Shown in pieces: positions 1 through 5,500 of a stretch of 5,674 nt of DNA. Below the pieces are notes generated by a model. The model was given only the letters and a program-made list of their open reading frames with translations, searched no databases and was not told the origin of the DNA. Position 1 is the stretch's first letter. Every line of letters starts with the position of its first letter. The stretch is taken from positions 1 through 5,674 of the forward strand of contig JAOPZD010000503.1 of NCBI GenBank assembly GCA_025964295.1. Direction: 5' to 3'. The position numbers and the translations under genes were made by a program. Source of the DNA: Conexibacter sp. GTDB taxonomy: Bacteria > Actinomycetota > Thermoleophilia > Solirubrobacterales > Solirubrobacteraceae.

Positions 1-587
1 TCACCGTCGTGCACCGCTCGGACTCGTCGGGCACCACGAAGGGCTTCACGCAGTTCCTGGCCAACTACTCCCCGGAGTGGAAGAGCGGCCCGGGCGTCGA
101 CAAGGACATCAAGTGGCCGGTCGGCACCGGCGCCAAGGGCAACGACGGCGTCGCCGCCGCGGTCAAGCAGACCGACGGCGCCGTCGGCTACGTCGAGCAG
201 GCCTACGCCTTGCAGAACGGCTTCACGTTCGCCGACGTCAAGAACAAGTCGGGCAAGTACGTCGCGCCGACGCTGGAGTCGACCGCGGCCGCGGCCGAGG
301 GCCTCGCGATCCCCGCCGACCACGGCGTCTCGACGATCGACGCGCCCGGCGCGGGCGCCTACCCGATCGTCTCCCAGACGTTCGCGATCAGCTACAAGGA
401 CCCGTGCAAGGCGGGCATCGACAAGAACAAGGCCACGGGCCTGAAGACGTTCTTCGCCTACCTGCTCAACGAGGGCCAGGACACCATCAAGAAGCTGTCC
501 TACGCGCCGATCCCCGACAGCCTCAAGACCAAGGACCAGGCCGCCGTCGATGCGATGACGTGCAACGGCGCCGCGATCACGCAGTGA
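1..587 (+). CDS. pstS: Phosphate ABC transporter substrate-binding protein PstS, C-terminal part (5' truncated)
   Basis: This is the C-terminal ~194 residues of the extracytoplasmic protein that captures inorganic phosphate and delivers it to the PstCA permease. The gene enters from outside the window; the first complete codon is at base 3, and the GTG at 9 is internal. Codons 12-38 read HRSDSSGTT, the family phosphate-binding loop; its Arg, second Ser, Gly and Thr correspond to Arg135, Ser139, Gly140 and Thr141 of E. coli PstS. Further family motifs follow: GNDGVAAAV, GAVGYVE and YPIVSQT. Two cysteines near the C-terminus (in DPCK and MTCN) could form a disulfide, as is common in secreted actinobacterial proteins; that is inference. 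The signal peptide lies outside the window. The TGA stop at 585-587 follows a C-terminal Gln. It is the first gene here of a co-directional pst operon. Confidence 0.96.
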   Translation, partial: TVVHRSDSSGTTKGFTQFLANYSPEWKSGPGVDKDIKWPVGTGAKGNDGVAAAVKQTDGAVGYVEQAYALQNGFTFADVKNKSGKYVAPTLESTAAAAEGLAIPADHGVSTIDAPGAGAYPIVSQTFAISYKDPCKAGIDKNKATGLKTFFAYLLNEGQDTIKKLSYAPIPDSLKTKDQAAVDAMTCNGAAITQ

Positions 588-620
588 TCGCCGAGATCGC
601 AAAAGTGATCGCCGAGATCG
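583..620 (+). repeat. 17-bp direct repeat with 21-bp period between pstS and pstC
   Basis: The 17-base string AGTGATCGCCGAGATCG occurs at 583-599 and again, identically, at 604-620. The first copy contains the pstS stop codon and the second runs into the pstC Shine-Dalgarno. The flanking bases differ (C/A upstream, C/G downstream). Together the copies carry four GATC sites. The period is exactly seven codons. Confidence 0.9.
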
Positions 621-628
621 GGAGCTGA
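584..628 (+). CDS. Possible 14-codon mini-ORF coupling pstS to pstC
   Basis: A GTG at 584 overlaps the pstS stop (GTGA) and opens a 14-codon frame, MIAEIAKVIAEIGS if initiated with Met. Its TGA (626-628) shares its A with the pstC ATG (TGATG). Both overlaps copy junction types used elsewhere in this operon: GTGA at pstA/pstB and TGATG at pstB/phoU. The peptide is two copies of a 7-residue unit (VIAEIAK, VIAEIGS), encoded by an imperfect 21-base tandem repeat. It would be a short amphipathic helix, or simply a device to carry ribosomes to the pstC start. There is no clear Shine-Dalgarno before 584, so initiation would depend on coupling from pstS. A plain intergenic duplication that happens to stay open is the competing explanation. 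Function unproven. Confidence 0.3.
   Translation: MIAEIAKVIAEIGS
595..610 (+). other. Small RNA hairpin in the pstS-pstC junction
   Basis: GATCGC at 595-600 pairs with GTGATC at 605-610 across an AAAA loop (601-604), giving six base pairs including one G-U. There is no following T-tract, so it does not look like an intrinsic terminator. Hairpins after the binding-protein gene of ABC-transporter operons can protect the upstream mRNA and allow more binding protein than permease. That role is only inferred here, and the stem is short. Confidence 0.4.
620..624 (+). promoter_or_regulatory. Ribosome binding site of pstC, unusually close to the start
   Basis: GGGAG lies only three bases before the ATG at 628, closer than the usual 5-9 bases. 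No other purine-rich site serves this start, and no alternative in-frame start lies upstream. Efficient initiation may therefore rely on ribosomes finishing upstream translation, which fits the coupled layout of the operon. Confidence 0.5.
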
Positions 629-1629
629 TGGCCACCACCACCCCTGACGTGCGCCCCGGCGGCCGCTCCATCCTGGAGCGGTCGCCGTCGGCGCGGCGCG
701 CCGACCCGCTGTTCAAGGCGATCCTCGCGACGCTCGCGGGCCTGATCCTGGCCCTGATCGCGTTCTTCTTCGTCTTCCTCATCAACAAGGCCCAGCCGGC
801 GCTCAGCCACCAGGGCGTCTTCTCGTTCCTGTTCAGCAACGACTGGAACCCGTCGAAGGCGATCTACGGCGCCTGGCCGCTGGTGGCCGGGACGCTGATC
901 ACCGCCGCGATCGCGCTGATCATCGGGGTGCCCGTGGCGGTCGCCACCGCGCTGTTCATCACCGAGCTGGCGCCGCGTCGCGTGCGCTCGCCGCTCGTCG
1001 TCCTGGTCGAGCTGCTGGCCGCCGTGCCGTCGGTCGTCTACGGCCTGTGGGGCATCTTCGTGCTGATCCCCAAGCTGCGGCCGGCCGAGCAGTGGTTCTC
1101 CGACACGTTCAGCTTCCTGCCCTTCGTCGGCGGGACCGTCGCGGGCCCCAACTACTTCATCGCCGGCCTGATCCTGGCGATCATGATCCTCCCGATCGTC
1201 TCCGCGATCTCGCGCGAGGTCATCTCCACGGTCCCGCCGGATCTCAAGGAGGCGTCGCTCGCGCTCGGCGCGACGCGCTGGGAGATGATCCGGATGGCCG
1301 TGCTGCCCTACTCGCGCGCCGGCATCACCGGCGCCGCGATGCTCGGCCTCGGCCGCGCGATCGGCGAGACGATCGCGGTGACGCTGGTCATCGGCAACTC
1401 GCCGACGATCGGCAAGACGCTCTTCGACCAGGGCTACACGCTGGCCGCGGTCATCGCCAACGAGTTCGGCGAGGCCGCCAACGACAAGGTCCACGCGGGC
1501 GCGCTGATCGCCGCCGGCCTCGTGCTGTTCGTGCTGACGCTGGCCATCAACGCGCTGGCCCGCGGACTGGTGCGGCGGGCGGAGAACAAAGGAACCAAGG
1601 TCAAGGCCGTCCCCGGGGGTGTCGCATGA
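628..1629 (+). CDS. pstC: Phosphate ABC transporter permease PstC
   Basis: One of two membrane subunits forming the phosphate channel of the PstSCAB importer in the cytoplasmic membrane. At 333 residues it is a normal family length. A basic, hydrophilic N-terminus (about 1-28) precedes the first membrane helix (about 31-52). Further hydrophobic segments lie near 85-112, 122-147, 176-194, 232-256 and 290-312, giving the six helices expected. The conserved EAA coupling loop that contacts the ATPase starts at Glu208 ([20 protein letters not shown]), followed by the family motif GRAIGET at 242-248. The ATG at 628 is chosen because it begins the conserved-style N-terminus and follows GGGAG. The stop overlaps the pstA start in ATGA, indicating translational coupling and equal production of the two permease halves. 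Confidence 0.97.
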   Translation: MATTTPDVRPGGRSILERSPSARRADPLFKAILATLAGLILALIAFFFVFLINKAQPALSHQGVFSFLFSNDWNPSKAIYGAWPLVAGTLITAAIALIIGVPVAVATALFITELAPRRVRSPLVVLVELLAAVPSVVYGLWGIFVLIPKLRPAEQWFSDTFSFLPFVGGTVAGPNYFIAGLILAIMILPIVSAISREVISTVPPDLKEASLALGATRWEMIRMAVLPYSRAGITGAAMLGLGRAIGETIAVTLVIGNSPTIGKTLFDQGYTLAAVIANEFGEAANDKVHAGALIAAGLVLFVLTLAINALARGLVRRAENKGTKVKAVPGGVA

Positions 1630-2507
1630 GCGCGTCGACATCGTCCGCCCTCGCGCAGCTGACCCCGCGCCGCCGCGCCACCGATCGCGTCATGCGCGCG
1701 CTGCTGGCGCTCGGGACGGCGATCGCGCTCGTCCCGCTGGTCGCCGTCATCTACTACCTGCTGAGCAAGGGGCTCGGCGCGTGGTCGATCGACTTCTTCA
1801 CCACCGACCCGACGGGCAACTTCCTCGGCGACCAGGGCGGCGTCAAGAGCGCGCTGCTGGGCACCATCGAGATGGTGGCCCTGGCCGCGGTCATCGCGAT
1901 CCCGTTCGGCTGGGGCGTCGCGCTGTACCTGGTGGAGTACGGCCGCAAGGGACGCTTCGCCGCGACGGTCCGCTACTTCGTCGACGTGATGACCGGCGTG
2001 CCGTCGATCGTCTTCGGCCTGTTCATCTACGTGACGCTGGTCGTCACCGGCTGGGGCGGCAGCTCGTTCGCGGGCTGGAAGGGCTCGATCGCGCTGGGGC
2101 TGCTGATGCTCCCGGTCGTGACGCGCTCGGCCGAGGTCGTCCTGCTGCTCGTGCCCGACGGCCTGCGCGAGGCCGCGCTGGCGCTCGGGACGCCGCGCTG
2201 GCGCGTGACGATGCGCGTCGTCCTGCCCACGGCGCTGCCGGGCCTGGTGACCGGCTCGCTGCTGGCCGTCGCCCGCGCGGCGGGGGAGACGGCGCCGCTG
2301 CTGTTCACCGCGACGATCGTCACCGGCACCACCTTCAACCTGGGCGACCGCATGAACTCGCTGCCCGTCCAGATCTTCACCGACGTCAGCTCGCCCAGCG
2401 ACCAGCTCGTGCAGCGCGCGTGGGGCTCGGCCCTGGCGCTGGTGACCCTGATCCTCCTCACCACACTCGTCGCGCGGCTGGCGTCGCGCAGGAGCCGACT
2501 CTCGTGA
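1626..2507 (+). CDS. pstA: Phosphate ABC transporter permease PstA
   Basis: Second membrane subunit of the PstSCAB phosphate importer; it pairs with PstC. The 293 residues are typical in length. Hydrophobic segments lie near 25-46, 78-103, 121-141, 153-177, 207-230 and 267-284. The EAA loop that docks on PstB starts at Glu182 ([20 protein letters not shown]), and the PstA-type motif [13 protein letters not shown] lies at 216-228. The frame is open well upstream through pstC, so the start was chosen at the ATG at 1626: it makes the ATGA overlap with pstC, has a G-rich site (GGGGG, 1615-1619) six bases before it, and gives a normal N-terminus. The stop overlaps the GTG start of pstB (GTGA), so the operon is translationally chained here too. 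Confidence 0.96.
   Translation: MSASTSSALAQLTPRRRATDRVMRALLALGTAIALVPLVAVIYYLLSKGLGAWSIDFFTTDPTGNFLGDQGGVKSALLGTIEMVALAAVIAIPFGWGVALYLVEYGRKGRFAATVRYFVDVMTGVPSIVFGLFIYVTLVVTGWGGSSFAGWKGSIALGLLMLPVVTRSAEVVLLLVPDGLREAALALGTPRWRVTMRVVLPTALPGLVTGSLLAVARAAGETAPLLFTATIVTGTTFNLGDRMNSLPVQIFTDVSSPSDQLVQRAWGSALALVTLILLTTLVARLASRRSRLS
2490..2494 (+). promoter_or_regulatory. Shine-Dalgarno deciding the GTG start of pstB
   Basis: AGGAG within the end of pstA, nine bases before GTG at 2504. It is the best Shine-Dalgarno match of any pst junction in the window. The alternative in-frame ATGs at 2528 and 2669 have no comparable site, so the long form of PstB is favoured. Confidence 0.65.
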
Positions 2508-3412
2508 CCGAACCGGACACCAAGACCATGACGGACGACCCCATCACCTCCTCCTCCGACGCCGCCGGCGGCTCCGGCGCGCCGCGCGCCCCGCTGCCCA
2601 GCCGCTCGGCCGTCTCGGGCGCGGTCGCGACCGCCGGCGACTCGCCGGTGGTCGCCGCCGCCCCGAGCATGTCGGTCACCGGGCTGGACGCCTTCTACGG
2701 CGCCGGGCACGCGATCAAGGACGTGTCCATCGAGTACACCCCCAACAAGGTGACGGCGATGATCGGGCCGTCGGGCTCGGGCAAGTCCACCGTGTTGCGC
2801 TGCCTCAACCGCATGCACGAGGAGATCCCCGGCGCGCGGGCGACCGGCAAGGTCATGCTCGACGCCGACGACATCTACGCCGCGAGTGTCGACGTCGTCG
2901 CCGTGCGCCGCGCGATCGGGATGGTCTTCCAGAAGCCCAACCCGTTCCCCACCATGTCGATCTTCGACAACGTCGCGGCGGGCCTGAAGCTCAACGGGAT
3001 CAAGGGCATCGACCTCAAGGAGCGCGTCGAGCAGTCGCTGCGCGGCGCCTCGCTGTGGGAAGAGGTGAAGGACCGCCTCAGCGAGCCGGGCATCGGGCTG
3101 TCCGGCGGCCAGCAGCAGCGGCTGTGCATCGCGCGCACGATCGCCGTCGAGCCCCAGGTGATCCTCATGGACGAGCCGTGCTCGGCCCTGGACCCGATCG
3201 CGACGCTGAAGATCGAGGAGCTGATCGACGACCTCAAGCAGCGCTTCACGATCGTCATCGTCACGCACAACATGCAGCAGGCCGCGCGCGTGGCCGACAC
3301 GACGGCGTTCTTCCTGGCCGGCGAGCTCATCGAGCACGCGCCGACCAACGAGGTCTTCACCAACCCGTCGGACTCGCGCACCGAGGAGTACGTCACCGGG
3401 AAGTTCGGCTGA
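2504..3412 (+). CDS. pstB: Phosphate ABC transporter ATP-binding protein PstB with N-terminal extension
   Basis: Cytoplasmic ATPase that powers phosphate import through PstCA. All ABC motifs are present: Walker [10 protein letters not shown] (88-96), Q-loop [10 protein letters not shown] with Gln143, signature LSGGQ (199-203) followed by QQRLCIART, Walker B VILMDEP (219-225) with Glu224, the PstB hallmark [10 protein letters not shown], and the switch His255 in VTHNM. The end, EEYVTGKFG, is also PstB-like. From GTG 2504 the protein is 302 residues, longer than the usual ~250-260, because about 55 residues rich in Ala, Ser, Pro and Gly precede the catalytic domain, which begins near [11 protein letters not shown] (Met56, base 2669). 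The GTG is preferred for its AGGAG site and its GTGA overlap with pstA. ATG 2528 or 2669 remain possible. The stop shares one base with the phoU start. Confidence 0.96.
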   Translation: MTEPDTKTMTDDPITSSSDAAGGSGAPRAPLPSRSAVSGAVATAGDSPVVAAAPSMSVTGLDAFYGAGHAIKDVSIEYTPNKVTAMIGPSGSGKSTVLRCLNRMHEEIPGARATGKVMLDADDIYAASVDVVAVRRAIGMVFQKPNPFPTMSIFDNVAAGLKLNGIKGIDLKERVEQSLRGASLWEEVKDRLSEPGIGLSGGQQQRLCIARTIAVEPQVILMDEPCSALDPIATLKIEELIDDLKQRFTIVIVTHNMQQAARVADTTAFFLAGELIEHAPTNEVFTNPSDSRTEEYVTGKFG

Positions 3413-4104
3413 TGGGGGAGCGCACGCGGCAGCACTTCTCCGACGAGCTCGCGCGCGTCGAGGCCCAGGGGCTCGGCGGCCTCGACCTCGTCGTGCAGCA
3501 GCTCGACCGCGTGCTCGAGGCGCTCCAGCACCAGGACGTCGAGCTCGCGGCGATGGTCATCGGCAACGACGACCTGATCGACGGCCGCTACCTCGAGGTC
3601 CACCAGGAGCTGCTGTCGCTGTTCGCGCTGCAGGCGCCGGTGGCGACCGACCTGCGCGTCGTCGCGGCGATGCTGCACGTGATGAAGAACCTCGAGCGCA
3701 TGGGCGACCAGTGCGTGAACATCGCCAAGACGATCCCGCTGACCGGCTACGAGCCGCCGGTGCGCGAGGAGGTCCTGGAGCGGATCCTGCGCATGGGCCG
3801 CGCGGCGCGGACCGAGGTGACGCAGGCCAAGGTCGCCTTCGCCACGCGCGACGTGGCGCTGGCCGAGGACCTCGTGCGCCAGGACCGCTGCATCAACCTG
3901 CTCAACCGCGAGATCTTCCAGCTGGCGATCGACGTCGGGACCGACCCCGACACGCGCGAGTGGGCAATGCACATGGTGATGGTGGCCCGCGCGATCGAGC
4001 GCATCGGCGACAACGCGGTCGACATCGGCGAGCAGACCGCGTTCGTGGTGACGGGGCTGTTCCGGGAGTTCTCGGACTCCTCGCACCCGCAGCCGCTGGT
4101 CTGA
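3412..4104 (+). CDS. phoU: Phosphate signalling protein PhoU
   Basis: Helical cytoplasmic regulator that, in characterised bacteria, links the Pst transporter to the phosphate sensor kinase and holds the Pho response off when phosphate is plentiful. The 230 residues form the two expected tandem PhoU repeats. Each carries the metal-binding signature: NLERMGDQCVN (about 93-103, with Glu95 and Asp99) and AIERIGDNAVD (194-204, with Glu196 and Asp200). The phrase QAPVATDLRVVAAMLHVMKN in the first repeat is also typical of the family. The ATG at 3412 overlaps the pstB stop by one base (TGATG). GGGAAG at 3398-3403 is a modest ribosome binding site eight bases upstream. It is the last gene of the pst transcription unit, with a weak terminator-like element just after the stop. 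Confidence 0.96.
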   Translation: MGERTRQHFSDELARVEAQGLGGLDLVVQQLDRVLEALQHQDVELAAMVIGNDDLIDGRYLEVHQELLSLFALQAPVATDLRVVAAMLHVMKNLERMGDQCVNIAKTIPLTGYEPPVREEVLERILRMGRAARTEVTQAKVAFATRDVALAEDLVRQDRCINLLNREIFQLAIDVGTDPDTREWAMHMVMVARAIERIGDNAVDIGEQTAFVVTGLFREFSDSSHPQPLV

Positions 4105-4105
4105 C

Positions 4106-4124
4106 CCCGGTCCGAGCGGGTTTT
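4106..4124 (+). terminator. Weak candidate terminator after phoU
   Basis: CCCG (4106-4109) and CGGG (4117-4120) can form a four-base-pair stem with a 7-base loop, immediately followed by TTTT (4121-4124). The position right after phoU is right for an operon end, but the stem is short. A longer alternative pairing exists: CCCCGGTC (4105-4112) is the exact reverse complement of GACCGGGG (4143-4150), which would enclose the T-tract in a 30-base loop. Read-through into the downstream regulator is quite possible. Confidence 0.3.
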
Positions 4125-4155
4125 CAGTTGTGAAGATGTCGTGACCGGGGGCGGG

Positions 4156-4191
4156 TTTCGCCGGGTGTTCGTCGACTGGCCTGCGTAGACT
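4156..4191 (+). promoter_or_regulatory. Candidate Pho-box-like promoter of the response regulator gene
   Basis: Two 7-base units, TTTCGCC (4156-4162) and GTTCGTC (4167-4173), are spaced 11 bp start to start. Each matches 5 of 7 bases of the streptomycete PhoP unit GTTCACC. Shifted by one base they are TTCGCCG and TTCGTCG, 6 of 7 identical to each other. A TAGACT box (4186-4191), a fit to the actinobacterial -10 pattern TANNNT, begins 12 bp after the second unit. That places the unit where a -35 element would be, as in PhoB-activated promoters. The ATG at 4202 has no Shine-Dalgarno, so the transcript would be nearly leaderless. The units are short and the DNA is GC-rich, so chance is not excluded. 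Confidence 0.35.
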
Positions 4192-4201
4192 GCGCGTCGA
4201 G

Positions 4202-5056
4202 ATGACGACGGAACGCGGCACGTCGGCGCAGCCCCTGCGGCTCGCCGTGATCGACACCGACTCGGGCTTCCTCCAGGTTCTGGACAAGCGGCTCGAGCGC
4301 CTCGGCTGGGAGCACCGGACGCTGGCGTCCGCCGTGCCGGTCGAGACCATCGTGGCGATGCGCCTGAGCGCGCTGGTCGTCGATCTGACGGTCCTCGGGC
4401 CGTCCGGATGGGACTACCTGCACCGGGTGTGCTCGGAGCTGCCGGGCCTCGGCGTCGTGGTGTGCACCGGGCAGTCGACGGTCGCCCAGCGCGTCCGCGG
4501 CCTGCGGCTGGGGGCCGACGACTGGCTGGCGAAGCCGTGCCATCCGGAGGAGCTGATCGCGCGGGTCGAGGCGGTCGTGCGGCGGCGCCGGCGTTCTGAC
4601 GCGCGCACCGAGCGCGGCCCGGTGGCCGCCGGCGAGCTGGAGATCCGGTCCGATCGCTTCCAGGCGTTCGTCGATGGGCGGTCGGTCGACCTGACGCGCC
4701 GGGAGTTCGAGCTGATCGAGCTCCTCGCCGGGTCCGAGGGGCGCGTGCTCGAGCGCGAGGAGATCTACCAGCGCGTGTGGGGCTACGCGATGGCGCGCGG
4801 CGACCGCTCGGTCGACGTGTTCGTGCGCAAGCTGCGCCAGAAGCTGGAGCGTGCGTCGGCGGACTGGCGCTACATCCACACGCACTTCGGGGTGGGCTAC
4901 CGGTTCGCCGCCGAGCCCGTGGAGGGCACGGTGCCGGCCGAGCGCGAGGCGGCGGCCGCGGTGGCCGAGCCGGCCGACGCCCCGGCGCCGTCGACGCTCG
5001 GCGGCGGGTTCGCGGATGCGGGCCTCGCGGCGGAGCTGCGGGCGCTGAGGTCGTAG
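4202..5056 (+). CDS. PhoB/OmpR-family response regulator with a divergent receiver and C-terminal tail
   Basis: A two-component transcription factor, likely acting in phosphate control given its place after phoU. The receiver (about 12-130) has phospho-acceptor Asp61 in ALVVDL, the conserved Thr89 (VVCTG) and Lys111 (AKP). Differences from the classical form: the acidic pocket reads VIDTD (16-20), with Thr19 where the metal-binding second acid usually sits; Leu65 replaces the usual proline four residues after Asp61; and Trp108 is at the aromatic switch position. The winged-helix DNA-binding domain covers about 141-238, with the recognition helix near RSVDVFVRKLRQKL (202-215) and the wing GVGYRF (230-235). 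A tail of about 45 residues rich in Ala, Pro and Glu follows, longer than in PhoB. The ATG at 4202 lacks a Shine-Dalgarno. No kinase gene is in the window. Family certain; pathway inferred from position. Confidence 0.93.
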   Translation: MTTERGTSAQPLRLAVIDTDSGFLQVLDKRLERLGWEHRTLASAVPVETIVAMRLSALVVDLTVLGPSGWDYLHRVCSELPGLGVVVCTGQSTVAQRVRGLRLGADDWLAKPCHPEELIARVEAVVRRRRRSDARTERGPVAAGELEIRSDRFQAFVDGRSVDLTRREFELIELLAGSEGRVLEREEIYQRVWGYAMARGDRSVDVFVRKLRQKLERASADWRYIHTHFGVGYRFAAEPVEGTVPAEREAAAAVAEPADAPAPSTLGGGFADAGLAAELRALRS

Positions 5057-5062
5057 GTCGCC

Positions 5063-5085
5063 CCGGTAGGCCCTGGGCCCACCGG
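5063..5085 (+). other. Strong hairpin between the regulator and the membrane-protein gene
   Basis: CCGGT (5063-5067) pairs with ACCGG (5081-5085). After one A-C mismatch, GGCC (5069-5072) pairs with GGCC (5076-5079 region) around a CTG loop. No T-tract follows, so it is not a standard intrinsic terminator. It sits seven bases after the regulator stop and just before a promoter-like box. It may help end or protect the upstream transcript. Confidence 0.4.
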
Positions 5086-5095
5086 CCGGTACCCT
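5081..5095 (+). promoter_or_regulatory. Palindrome joined to a TACCCT -10-like box
   Basis: ACCGGCCGGT (5081-5090) is a perfect 10-bp palindrome whose last T is also the first base of TACCCT (5090-5095), a TANNNT -10-like box. Ten bases separate the box from the GTG at 5106, the same distance as between TAGACT and the ATG at 4202. No Shine-Dalgarno precedes the GTG, which fits a nearly leaderless transcript. The palindrome would lie in the spacer of the promoter and could be an operator; no regulator can be named. Confidence 0.4.
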
Positions 5096-5105
5096 GGACG
5101 CTGCC

Positions 5106-5465
5106 GTGAGCAAGAACGTCCGCAACGTCCTGATCCTGGTGGCCGTCGCCGCCGCCGTCGCGTTCCTGCCGGGCGGCGGGCAGACGGCGGGGCTGGTCGC
5201 CGCGGTGCTGTCGATCGCCCTCACGGTGACGTTCGTGCTGCTCGGGATGCGGTTCTACCGCGAGAACCGCGTGGCGATCTTCTCGCTGGGGGACAAGCAC
5301 CGGGCGCTGGCCTATGGCGCCATCGGGATGCTGGTGCTGGCGCTGGCCGGGCGGTCGACGCTGACCGACACGGCGATCGGGTCGGTCGTCCTGGTGGTCC
5401 TGTTCGCCGGCGCCATCGGCGCGGCGTACGCGGTGTGGCGCCACCACCGCTCCTACGGCTACTGA
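5106..5465 (+). CDS. Four-helix membrane protein of unknown function (119 aa)
   Basis: I do not recognise this family. The protein is small and strongly hydrophobic, with four likely membrane helices at about residues 6-22, 27-48, 66-82 and 89-111. A short polar loop between helices 2 and 3 (MRFYRENRVAIFSLGDKHR) carries many basic and acidic residues. The C-terminus ends in a basic, aromatic tail (WRHHRSYGY). No catalytic motif, signal peptide cleavage site or cysteine pair is evident. The GTG at 5106 is chosen because it opens just before the first helix and lies ten bases after a TACCCT box; there is no Shine-Dalgarno. Codon usage matches the neighbours. The hairpin and promoter-like box upstream suggest its own transcript rather than membership of the phosphate operon, so a phosphate role should not be assumed. 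Confidence 0.8.
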   Translation: MSKNVRNVLILVAVAAAVAFLPGGGQTAGLVAAVLSIALTVTFVLLGMRFYRENRVAIFSLGDKHRALAYGAIGMLVLALAGRSTLTDTAIGSVVLVVLFAGAIGAAYAVWRHHRSYGY

Positions 5466-5494
5466 TCCGCAACATCCGCGTGTAGATCCGTAAC
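5464..5494 (+). repeat. Imperfect 10-bp direct repeat, 21-bp period
   Basis: GATCCGCAAC (5464-5473) and GATCCGTAAC (5485-5494) match at 9 of 10 bases and start 21 bp apart, two turns of the helix. They begin at the stop codon of the membrane-protein gene and lie in the upstream region of the following gene. This could be a pair of operator half-sites or chance. Confidence 0.5.
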
Positions 5495-5500
5495 GCTTGC

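Noticed and set aside
77..583. Plus-strand frame overlapping pstS, upstream of the mini-ORF in the same frame
   Set aside because: Arg/Gly-rich shadow of pstS. Only the last 14 codons, after the pstS stop, are worth considering.
577..1641. 354-aa minus-strand frame opposite pstC
   Set aside because: The composition is almost entirely Arg, Asp, Gly, Glu and Gln, a mirror of pstC codon bias, with no ribosome site or motif.
1619..2503. Possible much longer PstB, or a separate gene, in the open frame under pstA
   Set aside because: The residues encoded here are an Arg/Ala-rich shadow of pstA. The PstB start is set by AGGAG and the GTG at 2504.
2027..3337. 436-aa minus-strand frame opposite pstA and pstB
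   Set aside because: Same shadow pattern, lying fully across two well-identified genes.
4105..4150. Strong terminator formed by CCCCGGTC and GACCGGGG
   Set aside because: The 8-bp arms are exact complements, but the loop would be 30 bases and no T-tract follows the second arm. It is noted only as an alternative to the weak hairpin at 4106-4124.
4408..5109. Small alternative-frame ORFs within the regulator gene (63, 64, 65, 110 and 61 aa)
   Set aside because: All are Arg/Ala/Gly-rich shadows of the regulator reading frame without initiation signals or domains.
2875..5447. Long open frames on the minus strand (491, 566 and 366 aa) opposite pstB, phoU, the regulator and the membrane protein
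   Set aside because: Their translations are low-complexity Arg/Ala/Pro/Gly/Asp-rich strings with no domain. They are explained by G/C-biased third codon positions of the + strand genes.
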